Part shown: positions 1 to 8,027 of the stretch, piece by piece
Layout of the letters: each line of letters begins with the position of its first letter
How positions within the stretch are numbered: position 1 is the first letter of the stretch
Origin: Rhodophyticola sp.
Lineage (GTDB): Bacteria; Pseudomonadota; Alphaproteobacteria; Rhodobacterales; Rhodobacteraceae
Assembly: GCA_028279315.1 (NCBI GenBank)
Contig: JANQNZ010000057.1
Coordinates: 1-35,272 of the forward strand
Direction of reading: 5' to 3'
Length of the DNA: 35,272 nt
Made by a program: the position numbers and the translations under genes
The notes under the pieces: generated by a model
Databases searched by the model: none
The model's input: the letters and a program-made list of their open reading frames with translations, nothing else
What the model was told of the DNA's origin: nothing

Positions 1-600
1 CGAGGACATCGCCCGCGGCCTGTCGGATGTTGTGACACCGCTCACCCAGGCACCCGCCGCGTGAGCGACAGAGATTCCGTCACCGCCTTGGAAGGGTGCA
101 GTCTGCGCGTTATAGGCTTTCAGGCGCTGGACCAGCGTTTCCTCGTTATCGTCGGCGCGGACGGGTTGCCCGGCGGCGCGTGCCTCCTCGGCACGGTTGA
201 GGATGCGTTTGACGAGTGCCGCGTCATCGACCTGCAACTCCAGCACGCCGTCCAGCGTCCGGCCGGTGCTTGCCAGAAGCTCATCCAAGGCTTCGGCTTG
301 GGCGAGCGTGCGCGGGAAGCCGTCGAAGATGACCCCATTGGCGCAATCGGGATCGGCCAGCCGATCGCTGAGGATGGCCAGCACGATCTCGTCCGAGACA
401 AGATCGCCCGCCTCCATCACCGCTTTGGCCTCCAAACCGGCAGTTGTGCCCGCGGCCACGGCGCCCCGCAGAAGATCACCGGTGGAGAGTTGCACAAGCC
501 CGAACCGGTCTTGCAGCATCTGGGCTTGCGTGCCCTTGCCCGCGCCCGGGGGGCCGAGAAGGATCAGGTTTACCGGGCGGGTCATGGTCTCTGCCGTCAT
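1..600 (-). CDS. adk: adenylate kinase, short-lid type (3' end outside window)
   Basis: This ORF is absent from the supplied track because it has no stop inside the window. Reading the minus strand from ATG at 600 gives MTAETMTRPVNLILLGPPGAGKGTQ, with the P-loop GPPGAGKGTQ near residues 16-25, then QLSTGDLLRGAV, the NMP-binding segment FDGFPRTLAQAEAL and RADDNEETLVQRLKAYNAQTAP. It lacks the zinc-binding long LID. The enzyme converts ATP + AMP to 2 ADP in the cytosol. It starts 10 bases after the acs stop, so it probably recycles the AMP made by Acs. I prefer the start at 600 because GAGG lies about 9 bases upstream; ATG at 585 is possible. Oddity: after AQTAP the family normally continues to a YY..G...VDGM segment, but here the frame runs on as FQGGDGISV to the window edge, and the other two minus frames do not restore the family end. 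The last ~30 codons may therefore be chimeric or divergent. Confidence 0.85.
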   Translation of the reverse strand, partial: MTAETMTRPVNLILLGPPGAGKGTQAQMLQDRFGLVQLSTGDLLRGAVAAGTTAGLEAKAVMEAGDLVSDEIVLAILSDRLADPDCANGVIFDGFPRTLAQAEALDELLASTGRTLDGVLELQVDDAALVKRILNRAEEARAAGQPVRADDNEETLVQRLKAYNAQTAPFQGGDGISVAHAAGAWVSGVTTSDRPRAMSS

Positions 601-610
601 CTGACCCGCC

Positions 611-2545
611 TCACTTATTGGCCCGGTTTTCGATCAGGTCATCGACCACCGAGGGGTCGGCCAGCGTCGAGGTGTCGCCAAGCGAGCCAAAGTCATTCTC
701 GGCGATCTTGCGCAGGATGCGGCGCATGATCTTGCCGGAGCGGGTCTTCGGCAGGCCCGGGGCCCATTGGATGACATCGGGCTTCGCAATCGGCCCGATC
801 TCAGCCCGGACCCAATCGCTGAGCGTCTTTTTTAGGTCGTCGGACGGGGTCTCGTCATTCATCAGCGTGACGTAGCAATAGATGCCCTGACCTTTGACCG
901 GATGCGGATAGCCAACCACGGCGGCCTCGCTGACGGTCTCATGGGCCACAAGCGCGCTTTCGACCTCGGCGGTGCCCATCCGGTGGCCCGAGACGTTGAT
1001 CACGTCATCAACGCGGCCGGTGATCCAGTAATCGCCATCCTCATCCCGACGGCAGCCATCGCCCGAGAAATAATAGCCTTTGTAATCCGAGAAATAGGTC
1101 TTCACGAAGCGCTCATGATCGCCATAGACCGTGCGCATCTGGCCCGGCCAGCTGTCGGCGATGACCAGCACGCCTTCGACGCCATTGCCGTCGATGATGT
1201 CGCCCGAGGTCGGGTCGAGCACCAGGGGCTTCACGCCAAAGAACGGCATCTGCGCGGCGCCCGGCTTCAACTCATGGGCGCCAGGCAGCGGCGTCATCAT
1301 GTGGCCGCCGGTTTCGGTTTGCCACCAGGTGTCGACAATCGGGCAGCGGCCTTTGCCGACATGGGTGTTGTACCAATTCCAGGCCTCTGGATTGATCGGC
1401 TCCCCAACGGTGCCGAGCAGTTTCAGATCCGACAGGTCGTATTTCTCGACAAATTCGGGGCCTTTACCCATCAGCGCGCGGATTGCGGTGGGGGCGGTGT
1501 AGAACTGATTGACCTTGTGTTTCTCACAAACGGCCCAGAACCGGCCCGCGTCCGGGTAAGTCGGCACACCTTCGAACATCAGCGTCGTGGCGCCATTGGC
1601 GAGCGGGCCATAGACGATATAGCTGTGGCCGGTGACCCAACCCACATCGGCCGTGCACCAGAAGATGTCCCCGTCATGGTAGTCGAACGTGTATTGATGG
1701 GTCATCGAGGCATAGACCAGATAACCGCCGGTGGTGTGCACCACGCCTTTCGGCTGCCCGGTGGAGCCCGAGGTGTAAAGGATGAAAAGCGGGTCTTCCG
1801 CGTTCATCTCTTCTGGTGGGCAGTCGCTCGACACACGGGACGCGACATCGTCATACCAGATGTCACGGCCACCGACCCAGGCCACCTGCTCGCCCGTGCG
1901 CTTCACCACCAGGCATTGGGTGCCCAAGACGTTGTGCAGAAGCGCCTTGTTGACATTATCCTTCAACTCGGTGACGCGGCCACCACGGGGCGCGCCGTCA
2001 GAGGTGATGACCAGTTTCGCGCCCGAACCGTTGATCCGTGCGGCCAAGGCATCGGGGGAGAAGCCCGCGAAGACAATCGAATGGACCGCGCCAATCCGCG
2101 CGCAGGCCAGCATCGCGTAGGCCGCCTCGGGGATCATCGGCAGATAGAGCACCACGCGGTCGCCCTTCTTGACGCCGCAATCCTTCAGCACATTGGCGAA
2201 GGTCCCGACCTTCTCTGCCAATTCGTTAAAGGTGATGTGTTGCGCTTCATCGGTCGGCTCATCCGGCTCCCAGATGATCGCGGTCTGATCGCCGCGGGTG
2301 GCCAGGTGCCGGTCGATGCAATTGGCGGCGACATTCAGCGTACCGTCTTCGTACCAACGGATATGCACGTCATCATGCGCGAAAGAGGTGTCTTTGACCT
2401 TGGTGTAAGGCTTGATCCAATCGATGCGTTTGCCCTGCTCGCCCCAGAAGGCGTCGGGGTCGCTGATCGAGGCCTCATACATCTTTTCATAGGTCGCCAG
2501 GTCGATATGGGCGCCGCTCAGAAGATCGGGGGTGTCCTTGGGCAA
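611..2545 (-). CDS. acs: acetyl-CoA synthetase, AMP-forming
   Basis: The product is 644 residues, full length for Acs. It activates acetate with ATP and CoA to acetyl-CoA, releasing AMP and PPi, in the cytosol. Visible motifs are the AMP-binding P-loop [14 protein letters not shown] (about 257-270), [10 protein letters not shown], the hinge region [31 protein letters not shown], and the C-terminal [10 protein letters not shown] with the catalytic, normally acetylatable Lys at 605. The start is TTG: the in-frame codons upstream run TAA GGG AGA GAG ACA TTG, so an in-frame stop and a good GGGAG ribosome site fix it, and the N-terminus matches the family. The adenylate kinase gene follows after 10 bases. 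A 592-base upstream region carries a promoter candidate and an inverted repeat. Confidence 0.95.
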   Translation of the reverse strand: MPKDTPDLLSGAHIDLATYEKMYEASISDPDAFWGEQGKRIDWIKPYTKVKDTSFAHDDVHIRWYEDGTLNVAANCIDRHLATRGDQTAIIWEPDEPTDEAQHITFNELAEKVGTFANVLKDCGVKKGDRVVLYLPMIPEAAYAMLACARIGAVHSIVFAGFSPDALAARINGSGAKLVITSDGAPRGGRVTELKDNVNKALLHNVLGTQCLVVKRTGEQVAWVGGRDIWYDDVASRVSSDCPPEEMNAEDPLFILYTSGSTGQPKGVVHTTGGYLVYASMTHQYTFDYHDGDIFWCTADVGWVTGHSYIVYGPLANGATTLMFEGVPTYPDAGRFWAVCEKHKVNQFYTAPTAIRALMGKGPEFVEKYDLSDLKLLGTVGEPINPEAWNWYNTHVGKGRCPIVDTWWQTETGGHMMTPLPGAHELKPGAAQMPFFGVKPLVLDPTSGDIIDGNGVEGVLVIADSWPGQMRTVYGDHERFVKTYFSDYKGYYFSGDGCRRDEDGDYWITGRVDDVINVSGHRMGTAEVESALVAHETVSEAAVVGYPHPVKGQGIYCYVTLMNDETPSDDLKKTLSDWVRAEIGPIAKPDVIQWAPGLPKTRSGKIMRRILRKIAENDFGSLGDTSTLADPSVVDDLIENRANK

Positions 2546-2922
2546 TGTCTCTCTCCCTTAAAGAGTGCCGACTCTCATCCTTGGGCAGATCGCGCTGAGC
2601 CGGGTAGGGGCAGCACCCCCGCGCGTCCTGCTTTGCGGCCAGTCGCACGCCCGGGCGGGGACGCGGAAATTGGCCAAAGACCCGACGCGTTCGCGGGCCT
2701 CAGAGATGCGGTTAACCTCCCCAACCAGCGCCTGGGTCCACCTTGGTCTTCCGCAACCGGCCTGTTCCTCCAGCGGCGGGCGGCAAAGGGCCCAAACCAT
2801 CCAATGCAAAGTCCTGAGGTTTCCCAAACTCTTGACCTAACGGCATCGGATGCGGTGGACATTACAGCATTTCGTCAAAGACAGAACATGTTCCTGAGTT
2901 CTAAGGATTTTCCTGTAACAGG

Positions 2923-2951
2923 TTTTCATGTTGCTGTGCGGCATCTGTCAA
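2923..2951 (-). promoter_or_regulatory. candidate sigma-70 promoter for acs
   Basis: On the minus strand TTGACA (2951-2946) is followed by 17 bases and then TGAAAA (2928-2923). The -35 is a perfect consensus at ideal spacing and the -10 is weak. It points toward acs and lies in the A+T-rich part of the upstream region. The -35 hexamer sits within the right-hand part of an inverted repeat, which would suit repression. This is inference from sequence only. Confidence 0.4.
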
Positions 2952-2967
2952 TAAGTTTACAGATGCC
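2940..2967. repeat. 9-bp-arm inverted repeat overlapping the acs -35 element
   Basis: GGCATCTGT (2940-2948) and ACAGATGCC (2959-2967) are perfect reverse complements separated by 10 bases. The arms overlap the candidate -35 hexamer of the minus-strand promoter, so an operator is more likely than a terminator. No T-tract follows on either side. The binding protein is unknown. Confidence 0.5.
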
Positions 2968-3137
2968 AAATTTCTGCCACAGATTCAACAGGGTAAATCA
3001 ACCATGACGTGTATTGCTGCGCTGCTGCAAGGGTCTGCCGCCGCACTGCGGCGTGACGATCTGTCGCCGGGCCCTCTTGTCTATCATCACATCGCCCCTA
3101 GGCGATCACCGGACTGCTGCGGATGCCCGCGCAAGAA

Positions 3138-4142
3138 TCATTCGTGGGGCAGTCCGGGAAGCGCTCCGGCTTCGGCCAACACATCGCGGCCCATCTGATT
3201 CAGAAGGTCCACATAGTCGAGCAGCACCCAATTCTCCGCAATCTGTGTTTCGGTGCAGCGATAGAAATCCATCACCCGGAGCGTCAGGGCCCTCCCCGTG
3301 GCGGGCACCCCCAGATAAGGCCCCTGATGGGTCATCGTCATCGACGGCCAGCCAGACACGGCCGCATAGGCCCCATCGCCGATCCGGCAATAGTGGTTGC
3401 CGCCTTTGCGATCCGGGAACGCGCGCAAGAAGGCCGCGCGGTGGTGATCGACAAATCCGGCCCAACCGGTGGTCGAGCCAATCCCGGCGGGGCCGTACCA
3501 TAGGAAATCCTCCGCCCAGAGCCCATCAATCCCGGTCTGCTGGCGGGAGCCAAACGTGCCTGGGTCGTAATCATGGAGCGCACCCAACATCGCCTCCACG
3601 ATCCCAAGGCTCTGCGCGCCTCGCGCCCGATCGGCCGGGCAAACACCGTCATGAGTGACCGGGCCGGGAAATTTGATCTCCGCGCCGTAAGAGAAGGGCA
3701 GGGGATACCGCCCGGTCTGGCGGAGGAGGTCGATCAGGTCGAGGATGATGCGCGCATGAACGATCTTCCCCCCTTCCACCCGATAGAACTCGCCGGAGCG
3801 GAGGAAGACCAGCCGATCACTGGCGCGAACCCCGAAGAGCGGCGCAGCGAAGCGGCCGACATAATGGGTGACCGACGCCATCCATGTCCCGCCCTCGGCC
3901 CGGGTGTTGGTGCCGCCGAAGAACATCTCATCCCGGCGGTTCAGATGCCGAAGTGCTGCGCGTAAGGGTCGAATGAACCGCGCCAGGATAGCGCCCCGCC
4001 CCTCCAGCCGCTCCACCGGGGCACATACGTCAAAAACGGCGCCCGGCGCCAAGTGAGTCGCGGCAAACGCATCAAGATCGGCATCGTGGCAGCGCAAAAG
4101 CGCGGCCAAGAAGCCTTGGATGCCCGCTCTTTCGTCCGTCAT
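3138..4142 (-). CDS. tandem SnoaL-like (NTF2-fold) protein
   Basis: The product is 334 residues and reads as two SnoaL/NTF2-like halves. The ends of the halves resemble each other: GEFYRVEGGKIVHARIILDL (about 115-135) and MDFYRCTETQIAENWVLLDY (about 295-315) both lead into a (V/I)DLL...GR segment. No signal peptide or membrane segment is seen, so it is probably cytosolic. The NTF2-like fold covers polyketide cyclases, isomerases, dehydratases and pure binding proteins, so no reaction can be assigned. The start at 4142 has GGAAAGG/GGGG upstream. It is divergent from the sugar ABC transporter across about 208 bases and may act on the same substrate (inference). It is 592 bases from acs and not obviously linked to it. 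Confidence 0.7.
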   Translation of the reverse strand: MTDERAGIQGFLAALLRCHDADLDAFAATHLAPGAVFDVCAPVERLEGRGAILARFIRPLRAALRHLNRRDEMFFGGTNTRAEGGTWMASVTHYVGRFAAPLFGVRASDRLVFLRSGEFYRVEGGKIVHARIILDLIDLLRQTGRYPLPFSYGAEIKFPGPVTHDGVCPADRARGAQSLGIVEAMLGALHDYDPGTFGSRQQTGIDGLWAEDFLWYGPAGIGSTTGWAGFVDHHRAAFLRAFPDRKGGNHYCRIGDGAYAAVSGWPSMTMTHQGPYLGVPATGRALTLRVMDFYRCTETQIAENWVLLDYVDLLNQMGRDVLAEAGALPGLPHE

Positions 4143-4167
4143 CTGCCCCGCCTTTCCGCATTTGGTG

Positions 4168-4254
4168 AGAAAACGCTTGCCAAATTGCCGCCCGGGAAAC
4201 TAGCGTTTTCTTGCAAACCTATGCAAAAATCCGGTGAAGGGCAGTTTTTTGCCC
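4168..4254. promoter_or_regulatory. operator-like repeats upstream of the ABC transporter operon
   Basis: Three repeat structures lie between the divergent SnoaL-like and binding-protein genes. AGAAAACGCT (4168-4177) and AGCGTTTTCT (4202-4211) form a perfect 10-bp inverted repeat with a 24-base spacer. TGCAAA occurs at 4212-4217 and 4222-4227, one helical turn apart. GGGCA/TGCCC (4239-4243, 4250-4254) flank a T-rich loop. This looks like a regulatory region, but no cognate LacI/ROK/GntR regulator is encoded nearby and no promoter hexamers are clear. Confidence 0.45.
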
Positions 4255-4350
4255 AAGTGCCATCACACCGGACCGCGCGTAAGGATCAAGAAATTAAGGC
4301 CCGATCCGTGGGGCCACGTGTCTAGGACAGACCAACCGGGAGAGACCAAG

Positions 4351-5571
4351 ATGATGTTGAAACGACTCGCTTTGGCAGGCGCCTTTGGCCTTGTGGCCAG
4401 CACGGCCATGGCCGATTGCGCTTATGAACCGCCGATGGAGATCCGCTCACTTTCCGCGGCCTTTGAGGCTTGGAATGCGGTGACCGGAGCCTGGGGCGAA
4501 TGCGGCAACGTGAACGCCGAACTGGACCAAGAGTTCCGCACGAAACAGCCCTCTGCCTTTGCGGCTAACCCCTCGCTTTATCATATCGGCGGGGTTGCCA
4601 ACGGGACGATCACCCCGCTTCTGAACGAAGGCACGATCCGCCCGCTTGACGATCTGGTTGCGGAATACGGGCAAAACCTCAGCCCCAACCAGCTGATCCG
4701 TATTGACGGGCAGATCATGGCCGTGGCGATGATGGTGAACACGCAGCATCTGATGTACCGCTCGGACATCTTGGAGGATCTGGGCATCGAGGTGCCGACC
4801 ACTTGGGATGAGGTCCTCGCCGCTGCTGAGGTGATCCAAGAAGCCGGTGTCGTCGATTACCCGCTTGGCGGGACGATGAAATCCGGTTGGAACCTGGCGC
4901 AGGATTTCAACAACATGTTCGTGGGCTTCGGCGGCACTTTCGTGAACCCCGACAGTACACCCAATGTGAATTCCGAGGCTGGTGTTCAGACCTTGGAGAT
5001 GATGATGCGGATGACGGAGTATATGGACCCCGAATTCCTCGTCTCCGACTCCACCTATGTCCAGCAGCAGTTCCAGCAGGGCCGGATCGCCATGGCGAAC
5101 CTCTGGGCCAGCCGGGCGGCGGCGATGAATGATGCCGCCGAAAGCCAAGTCGTGGGTTTGGTGCAGACCTCCGCCGCGCCGCTGGCGATGGAAGGCGGGG
5201 TTCCAGCCACAACGCTTTGGTGGGACGGCATCGTGATTGCCGCCAATATTCCCGATGAAGAGGCTGAAGCTGCGTTCCGCCTGGCCATGGAAGGCCTGGA
5301 TGAAGCGATGGTCACCGCCAATAACGACGCAGCGATCTGGTTGGTGCCAGGCTATCAGCCGACTGAGATGGCCGAGGGGGCGATTGCTACGGCCACGGCC
5401 AGCCCGCCGCCGCCGTCCTACCCCTCAAGCTCTCAAATGGGGCTGATGCACACGGCGCTTGGCAATGAACTGCCGGCCTTCTTCACCGGTGACGTGAGCG
5501 CTGAAGAGGCTCTGGCAGCGGTTGAGGCCGCCTATACCACAGCGGCCCAAGAAGCCGGCTTGCTGGAATAA
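4351..5571 (+). CDS. ABC transporter substrate-binding protein, family 1 (sugar type)
   Basis: The product is 406 residues from ATG at 4351; the track's earlier start at 4234 is rejected. The chosen start has GGGAGAG about 8 bases upstream and opens a clear Sec signal peptide, MMLKRLALAGAFGLVASTAMA, cut before DCAYEP. The mature protein has the features of carbohydrate-binding proteins of the MalE/COG1653 type: YRSDILEDLGIEVPTTWDEV (hinge-lobe motif), the mid-region QQQFQQGRIAMANLW, and TTLWWDGIVIAAN. It would bind solute in the periplasm and deliver it to the two downstream permeases. The substrate cannot be read from the sequence. A strong hairpin separates it from the permease genes, as is common where the binding protein must be made in excess. 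Confidence 0.85.
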   Translation: MMLKRLALAGAFGLVASTAMADCAYEPPMEIRSLSAAFEAWNAVTGAWGECGNVNAELDQEFRTKQPSAFAANPSLYHIGGVANGTITPLLNEGTIRPLDDLVAEYGQNLSPNQLIRIDGQIMAVAMMVNTQHLMYRSDILEDLGIEVPTTWDEVLAAAEVIQEAGVVDYPLGGTMKSGWNLAQDFNNMFVGFGGTFVNPDSTPNVNSEAGVQTLEMMMRMTEYMDPEFLVSDSTYVQQQFQQGRIAMANLWASRAAAMNDAAESQVVGLVQTSAAPLAMEGGVPATTLWWDGIVIAANIPDEEAEAAFRLAMEGLDEAMVTANNDAAIWLVPGYQPTEMAEGAIATATASPPPPSYPSSSQMGLMHTALGNELPAFFTGDVSAEEALAAVEAAYTTAAQEAGLLE

Positions 5572-5580
5572 ACCCAATGC

Positions 5581-5615
5581 CCGGGGCGGGCGCGCCCGTG
5601 ACGCGCCCGCCCCGG
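5581..5615 (+). repeat. strong intercistronic hairpin between binding protein and permease
   Basis: CCGGGGCGGGCGCG (5581-5594) pairs perfectly with CGCGCCCGCCCCGG (5602-5615) around a 7-base loop, cccgtga. The stem is 14 pairs, all G-C. It starts 9 bases after the binding-protein stop and is followed by TTTCG rather than a long U-run. It could be a leaky terminator or an mRNA 3'-end protector that lowers permease expression relative to the binding protein. Confidence 0.75.
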
Positions 5616-5641
5616 TTTCGTGACCAAATGGGGGGCGGCAG

Positions 5642-6667
5642 ATGAAAACCCGGACGTTCTTGGCCTTTGTGGGTCCATCCGTCTTTTTGATGCTGCTTTT
5701 CATCGCGGCACCGCTGGTGTCGGTTTTCATCAGCAGTTTTCAGGTGACCCAACCGCTGGTCGAGCAGGTCACCGAAGAGGTCTGCACCCCCGGCTTCCTC
5801 ACCCAAACCTGCACCACCGAAACCGTCACACGGCCGATCCTGGACGATGACGGCAACATCGTCACGCAGACGGAATGGGTTGGCTTCACGTCTTACGACC
5901 GGGTCCTAGAGCCCGCCCGCGCGTGGGAGGCGATTTCCAGTTTCGATTACAGCGCGCTGATGCAGATCGATTTCTGGGCGGCGCTGCGCTTTACCCTGAT
6001 GTTTACCCTGGTCACCTTGCCGCTGGTGATCGGCGTGGGGCTGGCCATCGCGCTGGCCGTAAACAACGCCGCGCGGTCAATCCGCGGGCCGATCATCTTC
6101 GTCTCCCTTCTACCGTTCATCATCACACCTGTGATCGGGGCGCTCAGCATCCGCTGGCTCTTCATCGGCGACGGAATCTTGGTCTTGGCGCTTGAGGCCT
6201 GGCTTGACCGGGATCTGGCCCTATTCGCCCAGGCCTGGACGATTGAACTGATGATGCTCTTCTACCGGGTCTGGCATGTCGCACCCTTCGCCTTTGTGAT
6301 CTTCTATGCGGGCCTGCAAACCGTGAACCAGGACACCCTGGAAAGCGCAATCATCGACGGGGCCAACCGCTGGGATCGGCTGCGCTATGTGATCGTGCCG
6401 CATCTGATGCCGCTCATCATCTTCATCTCGCTGATCCACCTGATGGATTCCTATCGTGTGTTTGATGAGATCGTGGGCTTCACAGCCCAGGCGCATGTCA
6501 TCTCCCTGCAATGGCTGACCTTCGACTTCTTGCAGCCGGATGATGCCGGGAACCGGGCGTTCAGCCGGGCGGCGGCGTCTTCGATGCTGACCATGGTTGG
6601 GATTGTGATCCTGCTGATCCCGCTACTCAGGCGCACCTGGCGCGACCATAAGGGGAGCTCGCACTGA
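5642..6667 (+). CDS. ABC transporter permease, MalF/UgpA type
   Basis: The product is 341 residues, an inner-membrane permease with about six to seven hydrophobic segments, the first at residues 8-32. The EAA loop is visible as ESAIIDGANRWDRLRYVIVP, which docks on the ATPase. A longer than usual periplasmic stretch between the first two segments (about 38-110) contains C48 and C57, a possible disulphide. The start has GGGGGGCGG upstream and the stop shares one base with the next gene's ATG. It forms a heterodimer with the next permease for uptake of an unidentified carbohydrate. The length and extra loop recall the AglF-type alpha-glucoside permeases, but that is only a resemblance. Confidence 0.85.
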   Translation: MKTRTFLAFVGPSVFLMLLFIAAPLVSVFISSFQVTQPLVEQVTEEVCTPGFLTQTCTTETVTRPILDDDGNIVTQTEWVGFTSYDRVLEPARAWEAISSFDYSALMQIDFWAALRFTLMFTLVTLPLVIGVGLAIALAVNNAARSIRGPIIFVSLLPFIITPVIGALSIRWLFIGDGILVLALEAWLDRDLALFAQAWTIELMMLFYRVWHVAPFAFVIFYAGLQTVNQDTLESAIIDGANRWDRLRYVIVPHLMPLIIFISLIHLMDSYRVFDEIVGFTAQAHVISLQWLTFDFLQPDDAGNRAFSRAAASSMLTMVGIVILLIPLLRRTWRDHKGSSH

Positions 6668-7824
6668 TGTCTGATACCCCGCGCGCGATGCAACAGCCTT
6701 TCGGCCTGAAATTCGGGTCTGCCGCATTTCTGACCTTCTGGTGTCTCTTGGCCATCTTCCCGATCTTCTGGATCGCGGTGATGAGTTTCAAGGTGCCGGT
6801 TGATGCCTTCGATTCGAACCCGTTTGTGGTGATCTTCGGGCCCGAGACGCGCGAGGCGGGGCACGGATTGTCGGTGCTCGATGTGCTTGCAGGCATCCTG
6901 ATCTTGTGGCTGACAGCGCGGCTTGCCATGCGCTGGCTTCTGCCCATGGCGGTGGGAGAGGGCGCGCTGCAACGCCTGTTTTCCTGGTTTGTGCTGCTCT
7001 TGGGGTTCGGGGCGCTTTTCGTTCTGACGTTCTTCTATTTGCTGCCCCTCGTGATGGGGCCGCTCAACGCCATCGCCGGGCCTTTGGGCAACCCAATCAT
7101 CGGGCTGACCACGCAGCATTATGAGGCGGTTTGGGTCGAGAATGAGTTTTGGCGGAACTTCATGAACTCCATGATCGTGACCGGTGGTGTGGTGACGGTC
7201 TCGCTGACGGTGGGCACCCTGGCGGGATACGGCCTGGCGCGATCCGGCGCGAACTTCGCCTTCTGGCTGTTGATTATCGCGCTTGTGTTCCGCGCGCTGC
7301 CGCACTCGGTTCTTGTCGCGGGCTACTTGCCGGTTTTCATCACGTCTTCGGAGTGGTTGGAGCCGTTCTTGGGTGAGAACGCACCCACGCTTTACGGCCA
7401 GCCCTTGGCGGTGATCGCGGTTTTGGTGTCGATCAACCAGCCCTTCACGATCTGGATGCTGCGGAGCTTCTTTCAGAACATCCCCGCCGAGCTTGATGAA
7501 GCGGCGCGGGTTGATGGCTGCACCCATTTTCAGGCGTTCCGTTGGGTGATCATGCCGGTGATGTGGCCGGGGGTGATCACGACGGGGCTGTTCAGCTTCC
7601 TTTTGGCTTATAATGACTATCTGGTGACCGCCCTTCTGCTGGATCAGTCGAACCAGACGATGGTTCCGGCGATTGCGGGCTATTTCAACCGCGAGACGAC
7701 GACGACCGACCAAGTGGAGGCGGTTGCGGCGGCCGTCTCGATCACGGCGCCCTTGTTCTTGCTGGTGATGGTGTTCCAGAGGCAGATTGTAAGTGGCTTG
7801 ACCGCGGGGGCTGTGAAGGGGTGA
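6667..7824 (+). CDS. ABC transporter permease, MalG type with extra membrane segment pair
   Basis: The product is 385 residues, about 100 longer than a standard MalG-type permease (~280). The first membrane segment (about 18-41) is normal. Residues ~65-145 are additional and include two hydrophobic stretches (about 70-92 and 105-130). After that comes the usual order, with the EAA loop DEAARVDGCTHFQAFRWVIMP. AglG-type permeases have a similar length. The ATG overlaps the upstream stop by one base (TGATG), so the two permeases are translationally coupled. No ATPase gene follows: the next gene is a LysR regulator on the other strand. A shared MsmX/UgpC-like ATPase encoded elsewhere is implied. 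Confidence 0.82.
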   Translation: MSDTPRAMQQPFGLKFGSAAFLTFWCLLAIFPIFWIAVMSFKVPVDAFDSNPFVVIFGPETREAGHGLSVLDVLAGILILWLTARLAMRWLLPMAVGEGALQRLFSWFVLLLGFGALFVLTFFYLLPLVMGPLNAIAGPLGNPIIGLTTQHYEAVWVENEFWRNFMNSMIVTGGVVTVSLTVGTLAGYGLARSGANFAFWLLIIALVFRALPHSVLVAGYLPVFITSSEWLEPFLGENAPTLYGQPLAVIAVLVSINQPFTIWMLRSFFQNIPAELDEAARVDGCTHFQAFRWVIMPVMWPGVITTGLFSFLLAYNDYLVTALLLDQSNQTMVPAIAGYFNRETTTTDQVEAVAAAVSITAPLFLLVMVFQRQIVSGLTAGAVKG

Positions 7825-7832
7825 GCGCCGGT

Positions 7833-7900
7833 CCGGGCCCTTGGGCCCGGCGAAAGGTCCAGTGGACCTTTCGAGGCGCGAACGGGCGGAGCCCTGGAAG
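7833..7900. repeat. double hairpin and GGGCGGAGCC repeat element at a convergent junction
   Basis: Two perfect hairpins stand side by side. CCGGGCCC-tt-GGGCCCGG spans 7833-7850, and CGAAAGGTCC-agt-GGACCTTTCG spans 7851-7873. They are followed by GAACGGGCGGAGCCC. A diverged relative lies at 35057-35100, with the same AGT loop, a different but mostly paired stem and the same GGGCGGAGCC tail. It sits 8 bases after the permease stop, between convergent genes, so it may terminate both transcripts. The rest of the gap to 8027 is GC rich, with the palindrome CCGCCCGGGCGG and a small GCGCC-ttc-GGCGC hairpin, and no gene. Confidence 0.7.
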
Positions 7901-8027
7901 GGTTGCCCCAAGCGCAACATAAGCCGGGCGTCGACAGACCGCCCGGGCGGCCTGGCGATGCCCGGCGCCTTCGGCGCATTATTCGGGCGCGGGACATAGA
8001 ACGGCGGTTCTTTGGCGCACACCCACC

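Larger units (their letters stand above)
2546..3137. other. 592-base intergenic region upstream of acs
   Basis: No convincing gene is seen here on either strand. The half next to acs is GC rich and featureless, apart from weak ORFs with no family resemblance. The interval 2830-3000 is richer in A+T and holds the regulatory-looking sequence: a minus-strand promoter candidate, a 9-bp-arm inverted repeat, the palindrome GAACATGTTC at 2884-2893 and the small inverted repeat CCTGTaACAGG at 2912-2922. If the promoter is real, the acs leader is roughly 370 bases, which is long. Confidence 0.6.

Noticed and set aside
2565-2862. Three ~90-residue ORFs upstream of acs on both strands
   Set aside because: Mutually overlapping, with shadow-like composition, no ribosome sites and no motifs; treated as non-coding leader.
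902-3007. 701-residue plus-strand ORF opposite acs
   Set aside because: It is antisense to acs over most of its length. The His/Asp/Gly-rich composition is typical of a shadow frame in GC-rich DNA, and no family motif is seen.
3004-3198. 64-residue plus-strand ORF starting MTCIAALLQ
   Set aside because: It overlaps the 3' end of the SnoaL-like gene, has no family match, and has only a weak upstream site. It could be a gene remnant but cannot be supported.
6808-6826. TTCGATTCGAACCC resembling a tRNA T-loop
   Set aside because: It lies inside the permease coding sequence and no acceptor or anticodon stems surround it.
7921-8027. Possible small gene or terminator in the GC-rich remainder of the permease/LysR gap
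   Set aside because: Only short palindromes (CCGCCCGGGCGG, GCGCC-ttc-GGCGC) are seen. They could be part of a larger repeat but are not enough for a separate call.
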